This document shows, piece by piece, positions 54,179 through 64,000 of a stretch of DNA of 64,000 bases. The stretch's first letter is position 1; every line of letters begins with the position of its first letter. The notes beneath the pieces are model-generated. The model saw nothing but the letters and a program-made list of their open reading frames with translations. It ran no database searches and had not been told where the DNA came from. A program made the position numbers and the translations under genes. The DNA is from Stagonosporopsis chrysanthemi (Eukaryota; Ascomycota; Dothideomycetes; Pleosporales; Didymellaceae), in assembly GCA_022560025.1 (NCBI GenBank), contig JAFISE010000010.1, positions 277,009 through 341,008 of the forward strand, written 5' to 3'.

Positions 54179-55407
54179 AGTGGGATGACTCCAAAGCCGC
54201 AGCTGTCAGATACAGAAAACAGGAATCACCTGCAGCTTTGTACTGCAGCCCTTCCTCACACAGTCGCCTGCGTGTTCCTATACGAGACAAGCACCCTCCT
54301 GGCAAGAATGAAAACGCGCATTTACCGATCGACGCCGGCAAGTATCTTCACGACACAGTGGAACGACGTCCAAGTCCCCAACGAATCAGACCATCACTCC
54401 CACGCTACATGCAGCATCGACCGCCTTGGCCCTGTCCTGGCACTGCGGCCGCCAAGCGCGGCCCCCGCACGCGTCGCGGGATAAGCATATCAGGAATCCG
54501 GGGTATGCGCTTTACCTTAATAAACAGACGTCACATAGCCTATCTACATCTCCCCACCGCACGGCTCAAGTGCAATGCAATGCGCTGACGTGTAGCTGTT
54601 GGTGTTGCAAGCATGCATTGCTTTTCTGCGTGGGAGTTGCTGCAGCTCGAGTCGATGTCGTCGAGTCGACCATGATGTACAACACCCATTACCGCTGTTT
54701 ACATCGCGCCAAGCATGCAACATGTGTGTCGTCCTAAGATGTTTTAGGTTCGAAAAGGCTATCACACAAGATAGTGCACCCATGTTCGGTCCGGACACCA
54801 TGGTAGTCGATGACTACAGATGGAACGGTATGGGGAGAACCGCCACACGAACTTTTTGACATCTTACTTAGTCCTTTCCATTGACTCATTGGTTTGATTT
54901 GAGTACCATGTTCGCTGCCTGATGAACATGCCGAGATTGGTCGCTGGACCTTTTCAACGAGTTACAAGTAAGATGATAAGGGCAATTAGCAGAACGATTC
55001 TCTCTCCATGGCAGTCTGGTTGGAAAAGCAATCGCAGTTTGAGAAATACCACCACGGTATTGTCTCAATGGTTCGAGCTGTTGAGTTGGACAAAGGACCG
55101 CATCGAGCGAAACTTGGGGTGCTATGGTATGTGAAAGAAGGAGTCAGTGTTCGATTGAGCTATAAGTACACGGTCCCATCATGGCGAGCGAGAATGAGTT
55201 GCCGATCTCCTTTATGAAGAAACAGAACATATCTTGGTTCTAACGCGTACTATTGACGCTAAGTTCCGATGCAGCAGCGCGAGCGCGTGGTCCTTCAGGA
55301 TGCAGGAGTAGGATGTCCCGCAACTTCGATCCCCATACCATCTTCACTAAGCCTCCTCACCGCGATTTGCATACAAAGACTTGTTGAAGCACCGTCCACT
55401 TACGTTC
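54179..55407. other. Intergenic, no gene seen
   Basis: 1.2 kb upstream of the ACS transporter and downstream of the first coiled-coil gene. Short plus-strand frames at 54922-55217 look protein-like in two different frames but are not joinable by good splice sites. Confidence 0.45.
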
Positions 55408-56397
55408 TCAAAATCGCTGACCCAATACACCTTGCAGCGTCTGCTTGAGGCCCTCATACTGCGCCTTCCAACGAGCAGCCTCCTCAGTCGCATTCTTCGT
55501 CTCAGCTTGATCTGCCTCCCGCTCCGTGTTCAGCTTGGACAGAGCCTGTTCAGCAAGAGCAAGTCTACGCTCAAGATCCTGGTTTTGTGCTTGGAGCTGC
55601 GCCATGTTGTGCTGGTCGACCGCCTGCATAGCAGCAAGCTGCCTCAGCATGCCCGTCTTGAAGTCGTGGTAGCTCTCATCCATCGCGTGTACATGCTGTC
55701 TGAAGATGTACGTTGCGGCTGGGTTGTCGCGAAGGCCGGCAATGTCGGTGTCTGCAATGAGATCGGGAGGTGTCTCAGCTGTGAGGATTTATTAGAAATG
55801 CCAGGTTATTACTGATTGTGCAGTGAGCGACTCACCAGGAAGGGTCTCGTCGTCCTCCATTTCATCGGCTTCGCTCACTTTGCCGCTACCACGGGCGACA
55901 TCGCGGCAAGCGGCTCGGAAGTGCGTCTTGAAGAATCCTAGCTTTGGATGTACTGCATTCTTCTCACCACACTTAAGGAAGAAGTATTTGATGAGGGTCT
56001 CGACCCGATCGAGGGCAGCCGGATGGTGAGTCTCCACAAGATAGCAGAATGGCTCGTGCAATACAATGTCGGCAATATCCACGACGGGCTGAATGTACCA
56101 GAAGTCCTTCTTGGTGTCCTCTGAACAGTCAAACTCGGTCTCGTAGATGAGCTCAATGTCGTTGTTCATGGTCATACGGGCATACACTCCATCACCACTG
56201 GTTCTTGTCTTGCCGACACACAGCGTATGGACCAGAATTGGCTGCAATACTACTCTTGCATTCAAATACTCCCCGTTAAACTTGGATATTTCAAAAGCGT
56301 TCTCGTCGAAAAGTCCGGTCAAGGCAGCAAAGTAGGCAGGAAACTCAACCTTCGCCCAAGCCTCCACGTCCTCGAGCGAACCAGCTGGGAACGGCAT
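55408..56397 (-). CDS. Unknown protein A of a tandem pair (N-domain plus coiled coil)
   Basis: Exons complement(join(55408..55778,55836..56397)), 310 aa; 57-bp intron with GTGAGT donor and CTCACAG acceptor. I recognise no family. Residues 1-165 form a compact mixed domain starting MPFPAGSLEDVEAWAKVEFP, with aromatic-rich segments (DFWYIQPVVDIADIVLHEPF) and LIKYFFLKCG. An acidic linker (EADEMEDDETLP) follows, then a ~95-residue coiled coil rich in Ala, Gln, Glu and Leu (AQLQAQNQDLERRLALAEQA, ending VLGQRF). The neighbour at 57057-58130 has the same orientation, a similar start and the same domain order, so the two are probably diverged tandem duplicates. No TM segment or signal peptide. Function unknown. 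Confidence 0.75.
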
Positions 56398-57056
56398 GTC
56401 GAACCGTGGCGTAAGGATCGCGAGTCCAATCAGAATCAATATGCGCAGTCGTCCGAGAAGTAAAGCTGTTATGTTCGGGGTGGGGAGTGTGTGTCGAGAG
56501 TGACGAGGGCAGATCTCGAGAAGCGCGTGTAAACAAACAAAACAGCGCTGGCCTTCACCTCACCGTGAAGCCCCACTGGCCAGGCAGCAGTCAAATGACG
56601 ACATGGATTATGTGAGATGAGAACCGGCTGATCAGGAATGAGGAAAAGTTTTTCTGTATTCAAGGCAGGAGGAGAAGCGCTGCAGTACAGAAGTAGGTGT
56701 GGCTCGCTGCATGATTGAGGAAGGCACGACCATGATGGACAATACATGGAAGGAACTTTGAGAAGGAGAAAGAAATAACTTTTCCTCGTACATGATATAC
56801 CTCAATCTTGCTCTTGCCAACGCAATTAGTGTGATGACGAGCAAAATTGCCAATCGAAAGAAAAAAGTATCGAACAGTCCTGACGTTCCGTGTCGAAGCT
56901 TCACATACCCTGCGACAACTGTTTTCCGCCGTGCTCGCCTTGTGAGCTCCTCGTGCTCAGTCGCTCATCTCGACATCGCCCTGGATCATGCTTCCGAGTT
57001 TTTTTTTTTCGTGCTGAATCCTGGCCTTCTGCATTGTCTTCTTGCGCTGCTCGTGC
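56398..57056. other. Spacer between the tandem pair
   Basis: 659 bp holding the promoter of protein A and the 3' flank of protein B. A T-rich run at about 57000-57010. No further gene. Confidence 0.5.
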
Positions 57057-58130
57057 TCAGTCAACCATCTCGTCATCGTCCATCTTGTCATCGACCATCT
57101 GAATGTCGCCCCAGAACATCTTCGCAATCTCCGCATAGTGAACCTTGGTCTTCTGCATGATCAAACAGAGCTCCTCAATCTGCACCTTAAGCTTCACAGT
57201 CTCTTGCTGTACCTCGTTGACCTTGTTCTCGGCAGTTGCCGCCTTCCTCTCCGCCGCAGTGACATCTGCTCTGCAATGGACAAGCTGCTGCTCGGCGCCG
57301 ACTACCCTCACATCCAGAGCGTAAATCTGGGCGCGCAGTAGCTCCATCTCCTGACGGTCGGCTGCCTGAAATTCCTGCATCCAGTCAGGCAGGCTGTGGG
57401 TGGTGTCTGCGACCACCTCAGTGGCAGTGCGGACGCGCTTGCGTGAGGGCTGTGCGGGTGCAGCGTACCCGTTGGCGGGCTGGAGAATGTTTAGGGTAGG
57501 CTGAAGGGACATGTTATTTACTGGTATATGATTAGGGCGGATAGTGGCGATGGGGGGTGCGAGATGTACGAGCACAACTGATCTGACCGACTCGAGCCTG
57601 ACGAGCCACGCCTTCAACAAGTACTCGAAAGGCACCTTTGAAGTGTTGCTTAAATATGTCGACGTTGACCGCCTTTCGAACTGCCACACCAGATGCGAGA
57701 CACAGATATTGTACCCAAGCTGCGAGTCTAGCTGCAATTCGGGATGGAGCCAGCTGAACGGCTCCTTGAATTTCATTTCGGGGCTGTAGCAGCTGTAGTG
57801 TCGAACCACAAACAGCCCCAGCGTACCTGACGGATAGTATCGAGCTCGGCGTTCAGCTCCTTCGCATGGCTCGTGTGCCAGAAAGAGGGTGCCGGAGATA
57901 TCGATGCACGCATATACCGGTCGAGTCGGCCTTCCCATCTCACCCACGACAACGGCCAAGATGAATCTTTGGGATCCATCTTCTGTGTTGAGAGGGTGAT
58001 GGTGCAGAACGTGACTTGAGAAAAAGATGTTGTTGCGGTGCATGTACTCTTTGACTGCTCTGAACTCGTGAGGGAAGGACTCAGTAGCCCACTTGTCAAT
58101 GTCCCGCAGCGACTCGCGTTTGAGAAACAT
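57057..58130 (-). CDS. Unknown protein B of a tandem pair (N-domain plus coiled coil)
   Basis: Open frame without a required intron, 357 aa from the ATG at 58130 (frame continues to 58217). Starts MFLKRESLRDIDKWATESFP, which lines up with protein A as M-x(5)-S-L-x-D-[IV]-[DE]-x-W-A-x(3)-F-P. Residues 20-180 form an N-domain with hydrophobic and aromatic blocks (FILAVVVGEMGR, PFEYLLKAWLVRLE). Then come a basic nuclear-localisation-like PSRKRVRTATE, and a ~110-residue coiled coil (EMELLRAQIYALDVRVVGAE onward), ending in an acidic DDKMDDDEMVD. An in-frame intron around 57500-57590 (GTACAT or GTCAGA donor, CTAAT branch point, CTTCAG acceptor) cannot be excluded, nor can two separate genes meeting there. 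Function unknown. Confidence 0.65.
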   Translation of the reverse strand: MFLKRESLRDIDKWATESFPHEFRAVKEYMHRNNIFFSSHVLHHHPLNTEDGSQRFILAVVVGEMGRPTRPVYACIDISGTLFLAHEPCEGAERRARYYPSGTLGLFVVRHYSCYSPEMKFKEPFSWLHPELQLDSQLGYNICVSHLVWQFERRSTSTYLSNTSKVPFEYLLKAWLVRLESVRSVVLVHLAPPIATIRPNHIPVNNMSLQPTLNILQPANGYAAPAQPSRKRVRTATEVVADTTHSLPDWMQEFQAADRQEMELLRAQIYALDVRVVGAEQQLVHCRADVTAAERKAATAENKVNEVQQETVKLKVQIEELCLIMQKTKVHYAEIAKMFWGDIQMVDDKMDDDEMVD

Positions 58131-58180
58131 GCTGAAGAATGGTCGTAAGGTGTGGTATGTGCTTGTTGGGGAAAGGGCTT

Positions 58181-58246
58181 GAGAAAAGCTGACAAGAGGT
58201 AAGAGAAAAGCTGACAAGAGGTAAGAGAAAAGCTGACGAGAGTTGA
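58181..58246. repeat. 22-bp tandem repeat, three units
   Basis: GAGAAAAGCTGACAAGAGGT plus AA, twice exactly (58181-58224) and once with changes (58225-58246). It lies just upstream of the protein B start. Read on the minus strand each unit contains TTGTCAG followed by a pyrimidine run, like a 3' splice site. Confidence 0.9.
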
Positions 58247-58431
58247 GAGGAAATCCACGCTTGGAGACGCGCCTTCATCACAACACAGCCCCACAACAAC
58301 AAAGGACCACAGCAACGCGCAGGCCAGCCTATAATCTCGATTCTTTTCACCTACATGCAGTGAGAGCCAGTGTGTCAACATCGACTGTGCACTGATCACC
58401 CGGCAACTCACGTACAAGAAAGACACACGAT

Positions 58432-59848
58432 CTACGGCTTCAGCAGCAGCTTTCCCGTCGTCTTCCTCCCCTCAATATCCTCCGTCGCGCGCTTGACATC
58501 CTCCAGCGGATAGACGTCATGGATCTTGACATTCAACCCGTCCTTCTCGATGAACCCCCACAGCTCCTTGGCGTACTGCTGGAACTCCTCGCGCGTGGCG
58601 ATGTAGTTGAACAGTGTAGTGCGGAGCAGCTTGATGTTCTTTGCTGAGAGACGTCTATGCCGCGTTAGTTCATTTGCAGCCTGAAGAACTCACTCCACAA
58701 GGTAGACATAGAAACGAGAGTGGGAAACAACTTACGCAAGTGCAAACCCAGTTACCGGCCCCGAAGCATTGCCAAAGCTGACCATGGTGCCCTTGCGCCT
58801 CACCACCGCGAGCGAGCTGTCAAACGTATCCTTGCCCACCGAGTCGAACACGGCGTGCACACCCTCCCCGCCCGTAATCTCCAGCACCTTCTTGACAAAC
58901 ACCTCGCGGTCCTCGGCGTAGTACTCCAGCAGCACCTCGGCGCCGTTCTGGCGCGCCAACTCGCGCTTCTCGGGCGTCGAAGCCGTGGCGATGGTGCGCG
59001 CGCCCACGGCCTTGAGCAGCTGGCACAGCCACAGCCCCACGCCGCCCGCGGCGGCCGTGACAAGCACCCAGTCGCCCTTCTGCACGGCGTAGGCCTCGCG
59101 GATCAGGGTCAGCGCCGTGAGGGCCTGGAGGGGCGCCGCGGCGCCGATCTTGGTGCTGATCGAGTCCGGGATGGCGACGACGTACTTGGAGGTGACGGCC
59201 GTGTACTCTGCGTACGCGTGCTGGCCCATGTAGGCGACGCGGGCGCCGACGGTGAGGTCGGCGGGCGCGCTGGGGCCCAGGGCGGCGATGGTGCCGGAGC
59301 CTTCGCGGCCGAGGATGTAGGGGAAGGAGGGGGGCTGGTAGACGCCCGAGCGGAAGTAGCTGGGAGGCATTAGTGGTGTGCTCTGAAGAGTTTATTCTCA
59401 TGTAAATCATCCAGTCGTTCTTACGAACAGCCGTCCGTCTTAAGGCGTGATCGTCGAAACCAATCATCCCCTTCATCTCACCTCATCCCCTTCATCGCAC
59501 CTCATCACCTGAAAGAAAAAAAGAACTTAAAACTCACGTATCAATATAATTCACCCCCACAAACTCATTCCGCACCACCACCTCATCCCCCTTCGGCACC
59601 GGCACCGCCACATCCGTCCTACACTGCAGCACTCCCGCGTCCCCCGTCTGTTCAATAACCACCGCCTTCATCGTCGCGGGCAGCGAGGCCAAGGACATGT
59701 TCCTTTCTCTTGCTCTTAGGAGGAGGGGACTGAGGGGTAGTAGTCGGACTTGCAGACGCGCTGCAGAGGGGATGGTGGGGCGGGGGGTAGTGCGGCACAA
59801 GAGTGAGGGTGAGTGTGAGTGACGGATCAGGCGGGCGGCGAGGGACAT
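58432..59848 (-). CDS. ZTA1: NADPH:quinone oxidoreductase, ZTA1-like (zeta-crystallin family)
   Basis: MDR-family quinone reductase acting in oxidative-stress defence. Exons complement(join(58432..58654,58736..59359,59538..59848)), 385 aa; introns 81 and 178 bp. Conserved: VGVNYIDTYFRSGVY, PYILGREGSGTIAALGP, YMGQHAYAEYT, cofactor motif VLVTAAAGGVGLWLCQLLKA, ATASTPEKRELARQNGAEV, and GKLLLKP at the end. The first ATG (59848) gives an extra 50 residues that are Arg/Ser/Leu-rich with no acidic residue until the last few, a mitochondrial-presequence pattern; a second ATG at 59698 would give the usual cytosolic form starting MSLASLPATMKAVVIE. Both could be used. The 5' flank holds microsatellites. 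Confidence 0.9.
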
Positions 59849-60739
59849 GTGCTGTGCTGTGCTGTCCGTTGCGTTGCTGTGCGTTGCGTTGCGTTGCGTT
59901 GCTGAGGGGTTTTGCCCTGAACCGTTCTGTACCGAATCGAGCCAAACCGACTGGATATACCCGAACCGACTTGAATCACACTCGAATCACACAGACACAG
60001 ACACAGACACAGACAACAAAGGCGGCTATTTAAGCTATGCACAACGTGGAAAGAGGTCGTGGTCGCGGTTGCTTAGTAAACCCACCCGGGGAGGGGGGGG
60101 GCACGTCTGCGCCTTGATTGGCTGCGAGTGAGTTTATCCGACAACGCTAGCCCCGCGTTTCCGCGCACGTCATTGCGTACAGCATCGCAGTCACTATTGT
60201 AGTCGTAGTTGGGTTGGTAAGCAGTACATACGGAGATTAGTGTGTAGGCGGCCGGGATGGGATGGCATACATGCAGAGAAGAGGGGGGGCAAGCTTTGCT
60301 AAGCTTCGGGGAGGAGGGGAGGGCGCGGAGGTGATGGACATGTCCGGGTTGGGGGCGTCGGCTCCGAAGAGGGGGAATGGGATTTTGTATGTATGCGCTA
60401 GTGATGGGGAGGCACAATTGTGTTGATTTGATTTAATCAGTTGATCATGGAGATTGTGCTTATTGCCGTGTATCACCGAGCTGAGCGGTGGTTGTGGCAT
60501 GATTCGAGCAGTCTCGATGAGTAAGAAGTAAGTGCTCGTCGAGTGTGTGTGAAGTTATCTCATTACAATGGTAAGGGGGGGAAAGGGAGCCCTGCAAACG
60601 ACGCCGTGATAACGCCCGTCAGGTACATCAATAAAAAAGCAAATCGCTCCGCCTTAACAAATGGGGGGGGGGGGGGGTTGCCCCTGTGTACTATACGCAA
60701 TCTCGGCATGGCACTCGTCCTGCAAACCGGTGTTCCTAT
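59849..60739. other. Spacer with microsatellites between ZTA1 and Myb gene
   Basis: Upstream region of ZTA1: GTGCT repeats then GCGTT repeats at about 59850-59905, a CACAGA hexamer repeat at about 59990-60015, and further down 15 consecutive G at 60663-60677 in the 3' flank of the Myb gene. No gene supported. Confidence 0.6.
60663..60677 (+). repeat. Poly(G) tract, 15 nt
   Basis: Uninterrupted G 60663-60677, 62 bp past the stop of the Myb-like gene. Homopolymer length may vary. Confidence 0.85.
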
Positions 60740-61523
60740 TCAAAAGCGTTCAGCAGCGACCTGCTCAAGCACGTCGGTGAAGACATCGTCGTCCTCGGAA
60801 GGCTCACCCTTGACAACGACCTCATCTTTGACTTTCTCCTTCTCGTCGCTGGCGCGGAAGCCGTTCTTGGGCCGGCGCTTTGCCTTGGGTGTCGACCTCG
60901 CGCGCTTAGGCGTAGCCTTGACCTCGTCGTCGTCGTCGTCGTCGTCGTCCTCACCCTCAGTGTCGTTGATGGCCTTCTTGGCGGGGGTCCTCTTGCGCTT
61001 GGAAGGAGTGTTCTCGATGTTGTCCTTGGCAGTCAACTTCGCGGGAGTCTTCCTCGGCGTGGCGGGGACGGACTTTGGCTTGGCTGGAGTAGCAGGCGCT
61101 GCATCACCTTGCTCGAAGGCCAGTTTGAGACGCGACCAGCGCTTTGCGCAGGCGCCCTTGGTGCTGCCAGTGGCTTCGGCGATGGCGTCCCAGTCGTGAG
61201 CCTGTAGAGGGAGTGAGTGTCAAGCTCTTGATCATACCGGGCAGTTGCTTACCTTATCGCGGTTGGTATGCTTGAGCAACAGCCAGAGCAGGTTGTAGCT
61301 CGAGTCGGCCGGCTTCTCGCCCTTGTCCATAGCTTGCTTTAGACGGGACCATCGCTTGGATGCAGCGCCCTTCTCGATCTCAAGCACAGCGCAGATGGGC
61401 GTCCAGTCGATCTGAGGTCGCGTCAGTACCTGAAAAGAGCTGGTAAGGTGAGTGAAAGCCCACAGTAGGAGGTCCGCCGTGAGTGAGCATCAGGTACAGA
61501 AACTGCTCGTTGGCGCTGGCCAT
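60740..61523 (-). CDS. Myb/SANT-like DNA-binding protein
   Basis: Exons complement(join(60740..61201,61253..61411,61464..61523)), 226 aa; introns 51 and 52 bp, the first with a weak GTGGGC donor. Two short tandem Myb-like helices are visible: IDWTPICAVLEIEKGAASKRWSRLK and, 35 residues later, HDWDAIAEATGSTKGACAKRWSRLK (the shared core is W-x(2)-I-A-x(n)-KGA-x(2)-KRWSRLK). The C-terminal half is basic and low-complexity, with TPAK/TPRK motifs like histone-H1 tails, an eight-Asp run, and KRRPKNGF. A nuclear chromatin or transcription role is likely; no specific target. Such small proteins are common and mostly uncharacterised in Dothideomycetes. Confidence 0.85.
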
Positions 61524-62044
61524 GGTGGGCAGGCAGTTGTTGTCTGTTAGGGGAACGGCTAAGTGATGTCGCAGTGCTGCGCTGTCCAGAAGATTGTGTT
61601 GCGGAGAGGAGGGTAGAGAGTGTCAGAGGGCGGACAGTCCAGCCTTTTATCTCCCACTCTGCCTTCACTGTGAGCACCAACAGCTTACAGACAGGCAACG
61701 ACACGCTAACACTCTTAGCGTGGTTTTGTGCGCGCGCGCGCAGGGTTGTTGACAGTGAGTCTAGTCTGTGGTTGTCTGGTGAACGTGAGGTGAAGGGGAG
61801 CGACCAGCAAGATCCTGAGGCAGTGTGACGAGCGGGGGGTTGAGCAACTGCAAGATCCTAAGACCCGCATTGTGGAAGAGAGAAAGGACAGAACTGTACA
61901 GTCATGACAAGGAAACGAATGCTGCAAGTTGCAAGTTGGGAGAATTCCGAGAGAACACAGCTTAGCATTGCAAGATAGAAAGGCACCCTTACCTACCTCA
62001 CCTCTCTCACGCAAACTTCTCATAAGCACCATCTCTACTACTAC
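61524..62044. other. Spacer EXO84 3' flank / Myb promoter
   Basis: 521 bp. Contains GCGCGCGCGCGC at about 61730-61741 and no supported coding frame. Confidence 0.5.
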
Positions 62045-64000
62045 TCACGACACACCCAATCCAACAGGCGCTCTCGAGTGCAGCGCCTTTGGCCCCTCGC
62101 TCTCACCAACGCCACTCCCCACCAGCTCCGAAAAGTCCAGCCCGACGGTCCTCAGCATGCCCGCATGCTCCTGCGCCAGGTCCAGACACTGGTTCCACGT
62201 GTCGCCGTTCTTCTCGACGCTGCTCAGCTGCCTCTTCAGGATCACGTTGAAGTGGTCGACGTGCTCCTTGGCCCACTTGACGCAGGCCGACATGAGGGGC
62301 TGCGGAAAGCAAGTCTGGAATGTGGAGACGGTGTTCTTGATGATGAGGAAGTAGATGTAGGAGATTTGGAAGATGTAGTCTGGGAGGTTGCCTTCGAATG
62401 TGCATTGTCTGTTTGTGCTTAGTAGGTATTCTGCAGGGGAGATTGCTGTCAACATACCGTGAGCGCGCCTTGATCAGGCTGCTGCGTGCCTCGAGGTATG
62501 CCTCTCGCGCGCGGTCCTCGAAGCCTAGCCTGTTCACCCAGGTGACGTGCTGGTTGATTGGGCCATTCCACGTGTTGCCCTCGCTCAACTGGCGGACAAG
62601 AACACCAGCCAGCTTTGCAGCGCGCTCGTTGACCTTGAACGTGACAATCGTCTTGGCCATCTCGTTGCCGCGCATGTTCTGGGTCAACGTCTTGAGTTTC
62701 TCGACCTTGGCGACGGCGTCTTCAGAGTGCTGCAGCGCAATCTCAATGTCCAGCTCATCCAGCTGCGCCTCCACCCAGCGAATGTTGCGCGTCTGGCCGT
62801 CGATGTCGACAAAGGTGCTGACGTTGTTGTGGCTGACGCCTTCGCTCAGGTTCTCCAGGAGCTCGGTCTGGTTGCGCAACCCCGGGTCGCGGGAGAGCAT
62901 GTGGTTGTAGCTGTCCTGGGCGCGGTCCTTCTCCTCGACCTCGGCTTCCTGGCTCTTGCGCAGGTCGTCTTTGGTCTTGCGGAAGGTGGAGAGGAATGTG
63001 ATCTTGTCGCCCGTGTCCTCCTGCTTGGTGTCCATTGTGATGGACTCGCTGCCGGCGCGGATGATGACGCGCTCTTCGGGGGCACGCGAGACCTGGACGT
63101 CCTGCAGCGGGAAGCAGCGCTGCGCGGCGTACTCGACGGCGGAGCGGTTGCGGTCGCGCTGGCCGGCGACGTCGTTGCGCGCCTTCTTCTCGGCGGCGAT
63201 GAGGAGGTGGTCGTTGAGCAGCAGGAGGCGGACGCGGCGGCGGGCCTTGAGGGTGGCCGAGTCCAGCTCGAACCAGCGGCGCGACTTCCACACGATGTAG
63301 CGGCCAGGGATGGGCGGCAGGTACTTTTGCGAGCCCTCGACGTCGCGGTAGAGCTGCTGCAGCTGGCCGGCGCGGATCTGGTTCAGGTCGCCGATGGAGC
63401 TCCGGTTGGCGCGGCGGGCGCTCACGGCGTCGCCGTTGGCCGTGGCCGAGGCCGTCTGCTCCAGGGTGGTGGTCAGGTCGGCCATGAGCTGGCGCAGGGT
63501 GCGCATCTCGCCCTTGAGCTTCTCGGCCTCGTTGCTGATCTTGATGAACTGGGTGCGGTTCTGGTAGACGTTGGTCTGCAGGTCGACCGAGGCGCGGTGC
63601 TTGGCCTTGCGCAGCTCGTCCTGGTAGCGGCGGATGTCGTCCTCGGAGGCGTCGGCCAGCATCGAGGCGACGTACTGCTCGGGCTGCAGGTTGGGGTCGC
63701 GCAGGGCGCGCATGTCGACGCGGGGGCCGCGGGCGTCGGGGGGCCCTCTGTCGCCGTCTCTGTCGCCGTCTCTGTTCGGACGGCCGTCGCGCGGCCGGCT
63801 CTGATCTCTGAACTGGCTGGGTATCTGCGGCAGGTCGGGCATGGGCGCGCCGCTGCCGGGGAAGTCGCTGGGCAGCTGCATGACCTTCTGCGAGTAGCGC
63901 CGCTTGACCAGGTCGGCCGTCTTGTCGGCGCGCGCCCGCGACTGCGACTGCGACTGCGACTGCGGCCCGCGCCCGTCGTCGGCGGGCGGGCGGCTGCGCG
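62045..64000 (-). CDS. EXO84: Exocyst complex component EXO84, 5' end off window
   Basis: Subunit of the exocyst, which tethers secretory vesicles to the plasma membrane; in fungi at the hyphal tip. Exons complement(join(62045..62408,62458..>64000)); the 49-bp intron has a GTATGT donor and an ACAG acceptor and splits an Arg codon. Visible order: an N-terminal disordered part with (QS)4 and RDGDRDGDR repeats, the conserved ADLVKRRYSQK block, a coiled region (YQDELRKAKHRASVDL), a PH domain (PPIPGRYIVWKSRRWFELDS, then RVRLLLLNDHLLIAAEKK), and the Exo84 helical C-terminal domain (YIFQISYIYFLIIKNTVSTF, WAKEHVDHFNVILKRQL). It ends LGVS. The start codon lies beyond 64000. Confidence 0.93.

Noticed and set aside
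54744..54758. GGTTCGAAAAGG, similar to a tRNA B box
   Set aside because: No matching A box, anticodon arm or acceptor stem upstream; same for GGTTCGA in xlnR and the HET gene.
54922..55217. Two overlapping plus-strand frames that look partly protein-like
   Set aside because: They are in different frames, no splice sites join them, and no family is recognised.
1..64000. Biosynthetic gene cluster, CRISPR array, operon or intact transposon
   Set aside because: No polyketide synthase, NRPS, terpene synthase, transposase or reverse transcriptase motif was found; genes are monocistronic with individual promoters.

Overview
The window is nuclear DNA of a filamentous ascomycete (Pezizomycotina). 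The evidence is: short GT-AG introns of about 40-180 bp, most with a CTAAC/CTGAC-like branch point; monocistronic genes on both strands; a full XlnR-type xylanase regulator; a HET-domain protein; and an Anp1-type Golgi mannosyltransferase. Dothideomycetes (Pleosporales-like) is my best guess from the general look of the proteins, but the sequence alone does not prove it. I reconstructed 29 protein genes by joining open frames across splice sites. For every multi-exon gene lying wholly inside the window, the exon lengths sum to a multiple of three.

Layout. 1-7.9 kb: 5' part of ANP1 (runs off the left edge), exosome subunit MTR3, an unknown protein with a CRIB-like motif, and an aldehyde dehydrogenase. 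7.9-20.8 kb: a gene-poor stretch with xlnR, a second Zn2Cys6 factor and an MFS transporter. The factor and transporter are convergent, 33 bp apart. 20.8-31.7 kb: HET-domain protein, mitochondrial uS12, a small Cys-rich secreted protein, a class I glutamine amidotransferase, a 14-TM-type MFS transporter whose last intron holds 63 consecutive C, and the Golgi apyrase YND1.

31.7-46.6 kb is a gene-dense housekeeping block: SYF1 (splicing), VMA8 (V-ATPase), a U1A/U2B''-type snRNP protein, an MFS transporter, the PP2A catalytic subunit, ULP1 (SUMO protease) and an MDR oxidoreductase. Several pairs are divergent and share one promoter region. 46.6-64 kb is more accessory: a four-TM surface protein, a low-complexity secreted protein, an ACS-family transporter with nine exons, a tandem pair of unrecognised coiled-coil proteins, a ZTA1-like quinone reductase, a Myb/SANT protein, and EXO84 (runs off the right edge).

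No operon, CRISPR array, complete tRNA, rRNA or intact mobile element was seen. The most unusual items are the tandem pair of unknown coiled-coil proteins (55.4-58.1 kb), internal micro-exons of 7, 11 and 18 nt, the poly(C) intron, a tRNA-Arg-like 5' half upstream of ULP1, and two unknown secreted proteins. Nothing here amounts to a clear new multi-gene system; the coiled-coil pair is the best candidate for something undescribed.
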